A stretch of 64,000 nt of DNA from Rebecca billardiae RCC1528 (GCA_965240325.2 OZ251226.1:1054001-1118000); one strand, 5' to 3'. Numbered from the stretch's first letter, positions 51,834 to 63,154 are shown. Notes: a model not told the origin generated them from the sequence alone. Numbers and translations: made by a program.

Positions 51834-54800
51834 TCACCTTAGCAGCTTCTTGATGAACACGATGAGCCGCTCGCCGAGGGGCATCTGGCTGTACTCCTCG
51901 CCGATATCCTCGTCGATGCTCTTGACGGCGCATCGGCCGATGGCCTCAATGAACTCGATGTAGATCAGCTCGGCATCGCTGTTCTCGACGGGATCGCCGA
52001 GCAACGCCGCTGCTTCGCTCGGGGCGATGTCCGCGGCCGACTGCGCCAGATAGAAGGCCTCTATCGCCTCGTGCATCTTGAGGCTCTCCTCGAGCTCGCC
52101 GTAGTCTACGAGCTCCTTCGTCTTGAGCATCGCGGCGAACTCCTTGAGGTTCATCGTGCGGTCATCACCGCCCTGGTCAACGGTCTTCCACCTGTCGAAC
52201 ACGGACTGCGGCCCGGCGGCGCGCGGCGGGGCGCAGGCAGTGGCGAGCGCCGCCGCGCGCGCGCGTGAGCGGTCCCGCGCCGCGCGCAGTGCCAGCATCA
52301 CAGCGCACATCTGCGCGGCGCGGCAGCCCCTGGCGCACCTTGAGCGGGTACCAGTACGGCTCGAGCTTGCGCTGCACGTCCTGCGCCCAGAACTCCCGGC
52401 GGAACTGGTCGGAGTCCTCCTTCTGCCCGAACGCGAGCACGTGCTGCTTGAGCAGCTGCTCAAACGTCTTTGCGACGGTCGGTCGCGGCTCGGCGCCCGT
52501 GCGCTGCCGCCTCAGCATCGCCAACCGGACGAGACCGTGGAGCCAGTCGGCGAAGCCCATGCTCACCCCCGCCTGCGCGGTGTGTCGGCGCGGGCGGCGG
52601 CGGCGGCGGCGAGGGCGCCATGCGCGCGGCGTGGGTCGTGTGCGCGCCGCGCGGGGTCGGCAGCGGCCGCCGGGGCAGCCGGCAGCCGAGGCGGCCGCAG
52701 CGCGCGCGGGAGGCGACGGCGCGCGCGGGCAGCGCGCGCGCCGTGCAAACGCGCGCAGCAGGCGCGCCCGAGACGCCGCCCTCCGCCGCGGGCGCACTCC
52801 CCACGCCACCGCGCAGCGCCGCCCCACCGGCGGCGCGGCGGCACACACACCCCGCGCGCCGCGCCCGTCCCGCCGCGCACCTCGTCGAGTTGGTGCGCGG
52901 GCGCGTGCTGCACAAATAGTCGGTCGATCTCTGAGAGGTGGTGGGTGGCGCCGTCGGCGAGCTTGCAAACCTTGCAGAAGTGCCACAGCTCCTTGAGGCT
53001 GAGCTCGAGGGCGCGCGGGTCGAAGAGCTGCTCCTCGGCCTGCCCCGCCTCGCGCTCCTCGGAGGAGGCGTAGAAGCTGCGCTCGGCAGCGGGAGGGGGA
53101 TGGCCCCCAGGCGAGGCGAATGCGCGTGCGCGGTCGAGGCAGCGTGCGGATCGCGGGCGGGGCGGGTGAGTCAGGGCCGCTCACCGCGCCGTGTACGCGC
53201 GCGCCGCCGGGCACGGAGCGGGCCCGAGGGAGGGCCCGCGCCAGGCGTCCGAGCGCACAGCCGCCCCACCGCCCCCCCGCCCCAGCCCGCCCTGCGCGCG
53301 CCCGCGGCCGCGCGCACCGGAAGACCGCGCGCAGCTTGACGTAATTGTTCCACGCGTGCGCGCGCACGGCCGCGAGCTCGAGCTGCGCCTGCGTGCTGTC
53401 CGGCTCGGCGCCGCTGCCGAGCTCGTCGCCGAGCTCGGCGAGGAGCTCGGCCTCGAGCTGTCCCCACACCTCGCCCAGCTCGACCTCGAGCGGGTTCGCC
53501 ACCGCCAGCGCCCCCTGCCCCACGTCCATCTCGGTGAGGAACACCCGGACTTTCTCGTCCTCTGGCAGGTAGGGCTCGAGCGCGTCGCCGAGCCGCGCGC
53601 TGATCTCCTTCTTCTCGCGGCCGGAGAGCAGGCTCCAGACGGCGTCCCAGTTCTTCGGGTCGACGCAGCGGCGGAAGAGGATGACGACGGCGTCGGCGCG
53701 CTGCTGGTACGTGAACAGCCCCACCAGCTGCCGCGCCTGCTCGCACGTGAAGTAGTGCGCGATCGCGGCCGTTCGCAGGTGCACGAGTCTCTCCTGATCG
53801 TTCAGGTGCGAGGTCGCCATCTCGTGGTGGAACGAGCGGAAGACCTGGTCGCGCTGCGCGCGGGCGTCCTTGGGCACGCGCTTGCCCGAGACGTAGTCGT
53901 ACGTGAGCACCCCCTCCGGCGGCAGCGGCCAGTCCTGGATGTCCTTCCCCTCGCCGAACTCGACAGGCTTGCCGTTGAGCGCCACGCTCAAAAAGTTGTC
54001 GATACCCGACGCCTCGTCCTGCCGGTCGAGCTCGAGGTGCGCCTCGACGATCCGTCGCTCGAAGGGCTTGGCGAGGTCGATGGTGAAGCGGCCGGTCGGG
54101 TTGTGCGGGTCGAAGAGCTGCACGCCCGAGCGCTCGAGGCACACGCCGTGCAGCCCGAGGTCGCGCACCGTGCAGTGCACGCCCACCGCCTGCACCAAGT
54201 AGCCCACGCCCGTGTCCTTGAGCGGGTTCCCGTTGAGCTGCAGCGAGCGCAGCGTCTCGTTGGCGCGGATGCCGTCGGCGAGGCTGAGCGCGCCGTCCTC
54301 GCCGACGTTGTTCTTCGAGATGTCGAGGAACTGCAGCTCGCGGTTATCCGCCAGCGCGTCCGCCAGCGTCTTCGCGCCGCGGTCGCCGATCCCGTTCCAC
54401 GCGAGGTTCAGCCGCTCGACGCGAGACGAGCGCAGCGCGTCGGTGAGCGCGAGCGCGCCGGTGAGCCGGATCGAGTTCCACGAGAAGTCGGCGTAGCGCA
54501 GCTGCTCGCAGTTCGTGAGCAGCTGCGCGAGCGCGAGCGAGCCCGCCTCGTCGATGTTGTTGTCCGACACGTCGAGGCGGGTGACCGACTTGTTCACGCC
54601 GAGCGCCTCGGCGAACGCGAGCGCGCCGAGATCGCCCATGTTGTTGCCGCGGAGCGAGAGCTCGGCGATCGAGGTGTTGAGCGAGAGCGGGCTGGCGAGT
54701 ACGGCGCAGCCGCGCGACGACAGGTTGTTGAACGAGAGGTCGAGCAGCGTGAGCACCTTGTTCGAGGCGATCGCGTCGCAGATGTGGTCCAAGCCGCCCG

Positions 54801-55164
54801 CATCCACGTCGACGCCGAGGCCGAGCTGGTTGTCCTCGAGGTCGAGCGACTGGATGCACTGGTTGACCTTGATGCACTCGAACAGCGCCGCCCCGCCTGC
54901 CGGGCCGATCCCGCGGTGCTTGAGCGACACCGCCTCGCGGTTCATCATCGCGATGAACTGCTGCACCGGGATGATGCCCAGCCGCTCGCACGCCTGGATG
55001 TACGTGCGCACGCCCGTGGTCTGCACAAAGTCAGGCGAGAAGACGCCATCGGCGTTCTCGTCCTCGTCGCTCTCGGGCTCCGACTCCAGAGGGTCGGGCT
55101 CGGCAGCGAACGTGTCCTCCACGTCCTCTTCCGTGAACCCAGGCACCGGCGCCGCCTCCGCCAT
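51834..55164 (-). CDS. LRR (ribonuclease-inhibitor type) protein, 4 exons
   Basis: Exons 55164-53318, 53076-52881, 52572-52339 and 52205-51834 encode 882 aa; all joins keep phase and all donors start GTGCGC. The N terminus is acidic, followed by about nine RNI-type leucine-rich repeats (roughly residues 100-345; LTLLDLSFNNLSSRG, VERLNLAWNGIGDRG, LQFLDISKNNVGEDG). Next, about residues 465-555 (VFRSFHHEMATSHLNDQERL...DPKNWDAVWSLLSGREKKEI) resemble a DUF4476-type helical region. The C-terminal exons carry helical pieces such as GFADWLHGLVRLAML and AELIYIEFIEAIGRCAV, which look like degenerate EF-hand or repeated motifs. Similar LRR layouts occur in flagellar and scaffold proteins of protists, but I assign no role. 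The start is MAEAAPVPGF; the upstream in-frame extension lies in the inverted repeat. Confidence 0.82.
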
Positions 55165-55248
55165 CCTGGACCGTCGTCGACTCTGCTCGCCGTTACTTGG
55201 ACGCCGGCCCGGCCGGGCGGCCCCGCGCGCGGAAAAGGGCAGCAGCGG

Positions 55249-55642
55249 CAAGGGAGGTCCGGGCCGGGAGCTCCCAGCGAGCGGCCAGCGCGACATCACC
55301 TCAAGGTTTTTCCTGAGCGCCGGGCGGCAGCGGCGGCGAGGGCGGTGCTCCGCTGGCGGGGCGCGCACGGGGCACGGCGCTGCGGGCGCGGATGTGTCCG
55401 CAGAGCCGGCGCGTGCGGACGGGCTGTTGCGGGAGAGCATCTGGCGCCCTCCTGCGCCGCGCGCATTGCGCCACGCCTCTTTCGCCTTGACTCAGGGCAG
55501 CGCGCACATGCGCGCTGCGTCAAGGCCAGCCTTGCCGCGCCGCAGCCGACCGCACGCGCGCCGTGCGCGGCGTGGTCGGGAAGGAACGGGCGCGGCTGCC
55601 GGGCGAGATGGCGACATCACGTGCGCACGCCATGTCGTCCCG
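55249..55642. repeat. Left arm of 394-bp inverted repeat
   Basis: Exact-length mirror of 55960-56353 with only scattered mismatches and no indel in the blocks I aligned. It lies 84 bp upstream of the LRR-gene ATG. Confidence 0.95.
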
Positions 55643-55959
55643 CGGCGCCGCGAAAGGGCGCGATAACGGATCCGCACAGCTGTTGACGAGTGCTGATTTC
55701 TTGCCGTGCCTGAAGCCAGACCTGAGCTCGAAAAAGATGATGAAAGTGCATCAGCGCGAGGAAAGCGTCGCACCCAGCACTTCTACATGGCCACGTGGTG
55801 ATGGACATTCATGTAAGAGTAGTCCGCGTGCCCGTCTGGCACTGTTCTGTGTCTCAATGATCGTCCCGACAAGGGTCGCGACCGCGAGGCCGTGCAGACC
55901 ATTTGAGACAACTCGAAGAGGCGTGCAAACGGACCGGCGACACGCTCGTCAAGGCGTGG
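55643..55959. other. 317-bp spacer of inverted repeat
   Basis: Unique sequence of lower GC than the arms, with no coding capacity seen. Confidence 0.6.
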
Positions 55960-56353
55960 CGGGGCGGCATGGCGTGCGCACGTGATGTCGCCATCTCGCC
56001 CGGCAGCCACGCCCGTTCCTTCCCGACCACGCCGCGCACGGCGCGCGCGCGGTCGGCTGCGGCGCGGCAAGGCTGGCCTTGACGCGGCGCGCATGTGCGC
56101 GCTGCCCTGAGTCAAGGCGAAAGAGGCGTGGCGCAATGCGCGCGGCGCAGGAGGGCGCCAGATGCTCTCCCGCAACAGCCCGTCCGCACGCGCCGGCTCT
56201 GCGGGCACATCCGCGCCCGCAGCGCCGTGCCCCGTGCGCGCCCCGCCAGCGGAGCACCGCCCTCGCCGCCGCTGCCGCCCGGCGCTCAGGAAAAACCTTG
56301 AGGTGATGTCGCGCTGGCCGCTCGCTGGGAGCTCCCGGCCCGGACCTCCCTTG
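55960..56353. repeat. Right arm of 394-bp inverted repeat
   Basis: Mirror of 55249-55642. It ends 64 bp upstream of the mL41 ATG, so each arm sits at nearly the same distance from its neighbouring start codon. Confidence 0.95.
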
Positions 56354-56417
56354 GCAGCGGGCTTTCGCGCGGCGCACAAAAATCTCCGACCGAAAAATCC
56401 CTCGCGCGAGGACGACG

Positions 56418-56874
56418 ATGGTTGGCATCACGAGCGCGTGGCCAATCGCGTCAACATGGAGCCGGCTGTTGCGCGCGCCGCTGCAGATGGCAGTGCGAGG
56501 GTATCGCACGCGCACGTTCACTCCGAAGATGGGCCGTAATCACTACAAAGGCTACGGTGCAAGAACGTTCGGCCGGAAGACGACAAAGGGTATGCCGCGC
56601 TGCTGCACTGCGCGCTCCGCGCACCGGCGCTGCTCATTGCCTCGCTCCCTTTCCCTGCCCGGGCAGGTGCATTCCGCCTGCTCAGGCGGCCGCAGTACCA
56701 CGTGGCGGATCTCAGCGACTTCAAAGTGCGCGCTTGCGCCCTGACCAAGCACATCATCTCCTTGCTCACCGCAGCACCCCCACCCTGCGACTGCGCCCGC
56801 GCGATGTGACGCAGTTGAAGCCCTACGTGTCGCACGGTACATGGAGCGGATGGGCGAAGCGCAAGGACGACTAG
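56418..56874 (+). CDS. Mitochondrial large-subunit ribosomal protein mL41, 3 exons
   Basis: Exons 56418-56589, 56667-56725 and 56815-56874 encode 96 aa across introns of 77 nt (GTATGC...GGGCAG) and 89 nt (GTGCGC...ACGCAG). Splicing restores the MRP-L27/mL41 family pattern: GRNHYKGYGARTFGRKTTKG, then AFRLLRRPQYHVADLSDFK joined to LKPYVSHG. The D-F-K-L-K-P-Y-V-S string spans the second junction and confirms it. The basic, hydroxylated N terminus is a mitochondrial presequence. The protein is a small component of the mitoribosomal large subunit. The start at MVGITSAW gives the best presequence; a downstream Met (MAVRGY) is possible. Confidence 0.93.
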
Positions 56875-57264
56875 ATCGCGTGTTCATGCATCGTGCCTTC
56901 CCTGATCATGTCATTCATCGTGCCTTGTGACATCGGTCATCAGCAGACGTCAGACGTGACCGGCCGGCCGAAATGACCGTGATCGTGCCGACAGTGGACT
57001 CGGCAACGCGCTGTAAATTATCTGTCACAGCTTGTCACAGTGCCACGTTGGCCCCCCGAACTGCTGAGAGGGCCGCCGACGGATAGAACGTTGTGACGTT
57101 CATCGTGTTGACAGTTGACGATTGATGAGCGCGGTCTTCCCGATCGATCGCCGCGATCGTCCGCCCGGGTCCGGGAATCGTCGGCTTGTCCGCCCGCTTG
57201 TCGCGCGCCCGCGGCGGTGCCGGCGCGGGCGCCGGCTGCGGCCGTGCCGCCCGCGGTCACTTAT

Positions 57265-57533
57265 TGGCCCGCGGTGCAGGGCGGAGCGCGCAGCGTGGAG
57301 CCCGCACCAGCGGGCCCGAACCACGTTTCAAAAAGATCTTTGATCAAGAAAAAAGGGACGGGGGGCGATTTTTAGGGCTGGCGGAGACCGAGTTTCGAGT
57401 TTTTGAGATCGCATAGAGAGGTCTATTAGGCCGAAAAAAAGCGCGTCCAGCTGATTCCCTTAAGTAAAGTGCGATCTGGACGTCAGCTGGACGTGGCAAC
57501 ATTAGTGTAACGGTTCGTTACGAGCGCGATTTT
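57265..57533. repeat. 269-bp dispersed repeat, copy 2
   Basis: Copy of 48552-48816 in the same orientation, with a few substitutions and small insertions. Confidence 0.85.
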
Positions 57534-57534
57534 A

Positions 57535-57786
57535 AGTATGAGATTGCCGCCAACCGCCAACCGATAAAAACGGCAAGGCAAGGGCTCGGGAAACTTGATC
57601 ACTTCTAAATGTGAATAGTAAAATGCTCTCCCCGAGCGCGCCTGTCGCCTCGCAGGCCGCAGTATGAGATTGCCGCCAACCGCCAACCGATAAAAACGGC
57701 AAGGCAAGGGCTCGGGAAATTTGATCACTTCTAAATGTGAATAGTAAAATGCTCTCCCCGAGCGCGCCTGTCGCCTCGCAGGCCGC
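57535..57786. repeat. 126-bp tandem duplication
   Basis: Units 57535-57660 and 57661-57786 begin AGTATGAGATTGCCGCC and are nearly identical (one A-for-C difference noticed, in GGGAAAC/TTTGATC). They directly follow the dispersed repeat. Confidence 0.9.
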
Positions 57787-58489
57787 GCGTCTCAGCGCCC
57801 TCTCGCTCCGCTCTCCCCGAGGCTGAGCTCGCGGCCCGCCTGTCACCTCGCAGGCGCGCGCCACGGACACATGCGCGACGAGATCGCGGCGGGGGCGGCG
57901 AGATCGCGGCGGGGGCGACGGGCAACAACCTGCCCGCGGGCGCGTTCGTCACTCGAGGAGCAGCGCGCAAGGGCGAGCCGAGTGGCGAGTCCGGAGCACG
58001 CGAGCTCGTCGCTCGCCGACCGGAGCAGAGCGCGCCGCCCGCCGCCGCCGAGCGAGCGGCGCGGCAGAGCTGATGAGCCGGATGCGCCCCGGAGCTCGCG
58101 CGGCTGAAGGGCGAGCACGAGCACGCGAGCTCGCGCCTCGACGCCGAGCGCGAGCTCCTCCTCAACTCGGGGCGACGGCGGCGCGGAGGTCCGGCAGCAG
58201 CGTGAGGACTCACAGACAGTGTGAGTGAGCCGCGCGCAGCTCAGCCTGCCGCTGGCAGCCGCCGTCTTCGAGGCCGACGCGGCGGAGGAGGCGGCGGGCG
58301 AGCACGGCGGCGCGGTGGAGCAGGCGCGCACGCGCGGCGGCAGGCGCGACGCGCCGCTCGCCTCGTTCCACCGCCCCGAGCTCCGCTCGGTCGGTCTCGG
58401 TGCGCGGCTGCGCAGCCGGCAGGCCGGCGGGCCAGCAGTCTGCAGTGGCGCGCGCTCTCGCTCTGCCGGCACGAGGCGTGCCGGCTGAG

Positions 58490-58655
58490 CGACCAGCGGC
58501 CCGTCGTCGAGCGCATGGCGCAGGGCGAGTACCTCAAGCAGGTGCGCCCGCTCGCGCGCACGCGCCGGCTCGCGACCAGCGGCCCTTCGTCGAGCGCATG
58601 GCGCAGCGCGAGCACCTTGCAAGCTGAAGCAGGTGCGCCCGCACGCGCGCACGCG
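58490..58655. repeat. ~80-bp imperfect tandem duplication
   Basis: Two copies share CGACCAGCGGCCC.TCGTCGA, GCGCATGGCGCAG and AGCAGGTGCGCCCGC. The second has a short insertion that would break any reading frame. Confidence 0.7.
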
Positions 58656-58945
58656 CCGGCCCGGCGCCGCGCGGCGCCTCTCGCCCTCTCGCCCTCTCGC
58701 CCTGCGCGCGCCGCCGCCCCGCTTCCCCGCGCGGCCCGTCCGCGCCTCTCGCCCTGCGAGCGCGCCGCCCCGCTTCCCCGCGCGGCCCGTCCGCTGGTGT
58801 CCCATGCCACCCTTGGCCGTGCGCGCCCGCATACTCGCGCCGAGTCCGAGACTCGGTCTCGGGTCTGACTCTCCCTCTCAGAGTGGCTGAACTGTCTTTC
58901 TGACTCGGACTGACTGACTCGTCAGTCTCATTCTCAACCACTGCG

Positions 58946-59000
58946 CCGCGGGCCCCGAACTGCGTTGGTTCTACGGAAAAGGACCGCGGAACGCGGTCAT
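58946..59000. repeat. 55-bp dispersed repeat, copy 2
   Basis: Second copy of 50130-50184. Confidence 0.75.
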
Positions 59001-59119
59001 GATATATTGATGCGGGATCAACTAGCAGCGACCGGCGAATTATTCGGAATTGCCATTTACCCACTGTGTAACTTTGTTTCCTACTACAGCATGCGCCGCG
59101 CCGTCTTACGCGACGCTAA

Positions 59120-62014
59120 CTACATGTCATATAAATGACGGTGCGCGCGCGCGTTGTGACTGCTGAATTCTGCACGAGGAGCCCCGTAGAGGCCGTAGAC
59201 GACGAAGGGCGCCCAGTGGCGCACCTTGAAGGGCCGGGGTGCGTCGCGCGACTGGCTGGTGGCAGCGCTGCCATCTGCTGTGTCGGCGGGCACCGCGACG
59301 CCTGCTTGATGTCGGCTCAGAAGGGTGCACATCGTCTTGCGCATCGCGGCTGCGACATCGATGGTGCCGTCGTTCGAGCCGCCAGCGCCCGCGTCGGTGC
59401 CGCCCGGCAGCCGCCGCAGCTGTGAGCCGAGCTCCCCCGTATACAGCTCGTTCATGAGTCGCTCGGTCTGCCCGTCGTGGAGCGGCCACAGCGAGGCGAC
59501 CAGCGTCTGGCAGCCAGCCGCGAGGAAGGCGCGCGAGATGCCGTGCAGGCCCTCCGCGCTCAGCCGGCCGCGGAATGTGTCGCACGCGCTGAGCACCACG
59601 AGCCGCGTGCCGCGCAGGTCGAGATTGTGCACGTCGAGCACGCTAAGCAGCGCATCCGCCTCGCTGCCGCCGTGCAGCACGAGGCCACCCGGTGAGCCGT
59701 GCACAGCCAGGTGCGCCAGGTGCGCACCGCGCAGCTCGCGCAGCACCTCCGCCTTGGTCGCGGCCGCGCCCTCCAAGTGCATCATCACGTCCACGGCGTC
59801 CGTATTCTGCAGCGCGATGTCCACTCGCCGCGCCTCGATCTCCGCGCACTCCAGATTGCTCAGCGCCTCGCCCACCACGTCGCCCACCGCCAGCTGCTCG
59901 GCGACGTTTGTGCGCGCGGCGCGGCGCAGCCCGTCCAACTGTCTGCGCGTGCCACCGTCGATCGCGCTCGCCTCCACCCACCTGCACGGCGAGCCGCCTC
60001 TCGAGGCGCGCACGGCCCTGCGCGCCTCGTTGACCTCCTCTTCAGTCAGCAGCTTCCACGGCAGCGCGCGTGCAGAGTAGTCTCGCACGCCCGCGACCAG
60101 CGCGCGCAGTTGCGCAGCATCCCTCGTCTGCGCCCCCTCATCGCCGAGCGGCGGCCGCGGCCGACCCTCGAGCTGCAGCAGCGCGCCCACGGACGGAGCG
60201 AGGCACAGCGGATGGCGCTGGATCAGGTACTGCCCGTGCGCGTCGCGCAGCGCTGCGAAGGGCAGCGCGTACAGGTGGCTGTCCGGCAGCACAATCAGCG
60301 TCTCCCCGTGCCCGAGGGCGTCCTCAAAGGGCTCGACCAGCAGCTGATGGCACTGCCGGAGCAGCTCGGCGGCGGCAGCGTCGGCGTCTGACTGTGCGTC
60401 TAGCTCATACGCATCGCGCGGGCGCTTGCCCGCGCGCTGCGCACCCAGCCGCACGGAGGCCCCCAGCCGCACGGACGCCCGCACGCACTCGTCCGGCACA
60501 TAGGTAGAGTCCTCATCGCACGACTCGCCCCGCGTCCCGAGTGCGGCCGCGGGGGGGCCGGCCGGCTGCACACCCTTGGCCTGAGCGCCGCGCGGTGCGC
60601 CGGTTGCCCTGCCTGCGGGCCGTATCCCGGCCACCGCGTCGCGAGTATCCTGCACCAGCGCTTCGAGCGAGTGCTCGCCAGGCAAAGCGAGGTCACGGAA
60701 GAGAGGCTCGGCGTCCGGCATTGGCCGCACCAGCCACGCGAACACGCGCCTGTCGCTCACCTCCGAGAAGACGAGCAGGTGCACGCGCTGCCGTTCAGCG
60801 TACTCACGCATCCGCTGCCACGTTTTTGCTGGCCGATGATCAAGGCTGCGCCATGTGGGCTCGCCATAGCGTGCGGCCTGCTCCCAACTCCGCCTTCCAT
60901 TCCTTTGCTGCTGCTCGCCATGGTGCTTGCCGTGGTGCTCCTCGAGGAGGCCCTCAAGCGATCGCGCTCTGCTACGCTCTGCCTCCTCGAGAGCCTCGAG
61001 CTCCCGGCCCAGTGCGACGAGCTCTCGCTGCAGCAGCAGCACGCACGCGCCTCGGGGTAGTCCGCGCTCGCCGAGCGTGATGCGCCACTCGTCTGAGCCC
61101 AGCTTGTGCCGGATGCGGTCATGGACGCGCAAGGCTTCGCGGCAAAACTCCAACGCGCGATGGTGCTCGCCATGCGCGGCACACGCCATCCCGAGCAGAC
61201 TCAGCGCCGTGTGCTCGCCTGCATCGTACTTGATCTCGCGGCTGATCTCAAGTGCCTGCTCAAAGCACGGGATGGCGTCTGCCGGCAGCGGCTGCTCTAG
61301 CTCGAGGTATGCGATGCCGAGGGCACACAGGGCCCCGCCCTCTCCGTGCCGGTCACTGATCTCGCGGGTCGTGGCGAGGTGCAGCTCGCACTCGCCCAGA
61401 CTGCGCGTGTGGCCGCGCGCTACGTCCACCTTGAGCTGCGTGATCGCCTGTTCGCGCCGGCTCCCGAGCTCGTGACTCACACGGAGCGCACGCTCGAGAT
61501 GGGGGAGGCCATCCGCGCGCCGGCCGCAAAACAAACATGCAGTGCCCATGCAGTCGAGGATGCTCCACAGCCTCTTCTCGGAGCTGCCGTACGTCTGACA
61601 GTAACTGAGTGCAGACGTGCACGCCTCGATGGCCGACTCGTACTCGCCAAGCTGGCTGTAGATGCTGCCGAGGGTGTGCTTGGCGCTGATCACGGTGGTG
61701 GGGTCGGCGCAGCCGCTGCCGCTGGACAAGCATGCGATCGCGTCAATGGCACGTTCGGCTTCATTGATGGCGCCTTCTTCCATGCCTTCCTGGAATAGAG
61801 CGATGCTGAGGCCTGCACCTGCACGGGCCTCGTCCACCGACGTCGACGCCTTACCCTGTGCATAATCGTAGCACGCCGCTGCTGCCATGTACTGTCCCTT
61901 TTCAAGGTGCACCTCGCCGAGGCGCATGTACTCGTCGTACGTGCACTCGTCGTGTTTTAACAACAGGCCCGCATACTCAGGGAGGTCCGCATCATGGTGA
62001 TGGTGAGCAGACAT
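59120..62014 (-). CDS. TPR-CHAT domain protein (caspase-fold peptidase-like)
   Basis: 964 aa from MSAHHHHDAD; an in-frame ATG at 62089 would add 25 residues. The N-terminal ~340 residues are tetratricopeptide-like helical repeats (YMRLGEVHLEKGQYMAAAACYDYAQ, AKHTLGSIYSQLGEYESAIEAC, ALCALGIAYLELEQ). A middle region is rich in basic and acidic residues. The C-terminal ~350 residues form a CHAT domain: HLAHLAVHG with candidate catalytic His772, LVVLSACDT with candidate Cys811, SRAFLAAGCQTLVASLWPL, and the terminal HWAPFVVYG. CHAT domains share the caspase/separase fold; those keeping the His-Cys pair, as here, can be proteases. TPR-CHAT proteins are common in bacteria and filamentous organisms, with signalling or death-related roles. 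No partner protease or substrate gene is evident nearby. Single exon. Confidence 0.88.
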   Translation of the reverse strand: MSAHHHHDADLPEYAGLLLKHDECTYDEYMRLGEVHLEKGQYMAAAACYDYAQGKASTSVDEARAGAGLSIALFQEGMEEGAINEAERAIDAIACLSSGSGCADPTTVISAKHTLGSIYSQLGEYESAIEACTSALSYCQTYGSSEKRLWSILDCMGTACLFCGRRADGLPHLERALRVSHELGSRREQAITQLKVDVARGHTRSLGECELHLATTREISDRHGEGGALCALGIAYLELEQPLPADAIPCFEQALEISREIKYDAGEHTALSLLGMACAAHGEHHRALEFCREALRVHDRIRHKLGSDEWRITLGERGLPRGACVLLLQRELVALGRELEALEEAERSRARSLEGLLEEHHGKHHGEQQQRNGRRSWEQAARYGEPTWRSLDHRPAKTWQRMREYAERQRVHLLVFSEVSDRRVFAWLVRPMPDAEPLFRDLALPGEHSLEALVQDTRDAVAGIRPAGRATGAPRGAQAKGVQPAGPPAAALGTRGESCDEDSTYVPDECVRASVRLGASVRLGAQRAGKRPRDAYELDAQSDADAAAAELLRQCHQLLVEPFEDALGHGETLIVLPDSHLYALPFAALRDAHGQYLIQRHPLCLAPSVGALLQLEGRPRPPLGDEGAQTRDAAQLRALVAGVRDYSARALPWKLLTEEEVNEARRAVRASRGGSPCRWVEASAIDGGTRRQLDGLRRAARTNVAEQLAVGDVVGEALSNLECAEIEARRVDIALQNTDAVDVMMHLEGAAATKAEVLRELRGAHLAHLAVHGSPGGLVLHGGSEADALLSVLDVHNLDLRGTRLVVLSACDTFRGRLSAEGLHGISRAFLAAGCQTLVASLWPLHDGQTERLMNELYTGELGSQLRRLPGGTDAGAGGSNDGTIDVAAAMRKTMCTLLSRHQAGVAVPADTADGSAATSQSRDAPRPFKVRHWAPFVVYGLYGAPRAEFSSHNARAHRHLYDM

Positions 62015-62089
62015 GGCAGCCGCGTCGAAGTGGTGCGAGCGCAGCGATGACGAAGCCAATAGACACTGCGCCAGAAGGGGGGGGTCCAA

Positions 62090-63154
62090 AATTGTCCCCG
62101 CCGACGGCTCGATGGCTGCCGCACGTGCGTGCCCCGCGTGCCTTGCGCGTGTACGTGCACGGTAGGGCGTCCCGACAGCGAGGGCGGGGTGGCGTAGATG
62201 GTCTCATGGGAGGTGTGCCCGTGTGCCGGAGACGCTTCGACACCTTGGTGGCGTGCCCACACCTCTCCTTGCCGCCGCTTGCCTGCTGCGTGCTCGGCCA
62301 GCCGTGTTGAGAGCACGCCTGCGCGTGCATGGCCAATGTCAGGCGGATCGAGCCGTAGTGAGTGCGCGTGCGGGTACTCCTACCCGATGCGTCTCTCTAC
62401 CACTGTCGCAAGCCCTCGTGCGCGTCGTGAAGCCTGTCGAATCCAGTCGGACACATGCCCAACATGCTCGCGAACAATGGCCGAGGAATGGCGTCAAATG
62501 CGCTATTTGAAAATAAAACTGGCCATCAGCATGTCGCATACCACCATGATAACGTTGACACGTCGTGGGTTCGAGTGTCACACGGCTTAGGGTTGACTTA
62601 CAAGAGCTACTGCATCGCGACCATCCGAAACACGGCCCTTGCATCAAATACATCAAATCGCGCGGCCGCATAAGACGGCAAGTACTGTAGTGCTGCGGCG
62701 AATCATCGCGAGGCAAAGGACGAGGCAATGGTACTCACTGCGGCGTCGCTCACAGCGCAGGCAGGTGTTTGGCGCGGCTGCACTCTCGAGGTGGCTGGGA
62801 TACAACATCCAGGTGCAGCACCCTCCCCGTGTGGTGTCAGAGCGCGCTCCCGAGCGCGTGCCTCCGAGCGCGGGGCGGCCGCTTGCTGCAATGGCCGCCT
62901 CGATGAGGTGCGGCAACGCGCCCCTCACCTGCCTGCGCCGGTCTGTTTTGTGGCGGTGTCTTTGTGCAGTGTTGGATGGCGTCAATCACGCCTTAACCAA
63001 GTGTGCACGTTAAAACATAGTAAACTGTAGACAGAGTGTAGTGCCCAAGCACGGACTGCACGGAGTGCCATCAGACTGTTACTTACAGCCGAGCCATCCG
63101 CCAACTCACTCAACAGGCCAGTTGGCAGACTGTGCCGGATGAGTGCGGCACTCC
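62090..63154. other. Intergenic, no gene supported
   Basis: Short frames only. Nothing resembling an RNA gene or repeat copy was recognised. Confidence 0.5.

Larger units (their letters stand above)
56875..59119. other. Gene-poor region with repeats and possible coding relic
   Basis: Holds the dispersed repeats and tandem duplications listed separately. Between 57870 and 58660 plus-strand fragments such as RLKGEHEHASSRLDAERELLLNSG look like pieces of a coiled-coil protein, but frames change and stops intervene, so I call at most a relic. Confidence 0.45.

Noticed and set aside
53191-55686. 831-aa plus-strand frame
   Set aside because: Antisense shadow of the LRR gene, rich in Arg, Ala, Val and Glu with no domain.
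62565-62590. GGGTTCGAGTGTCAC, resembling a tRNA T-arm
   Set aside because: No acceptor stem, D-arm or anticodon arm could be folded around it.
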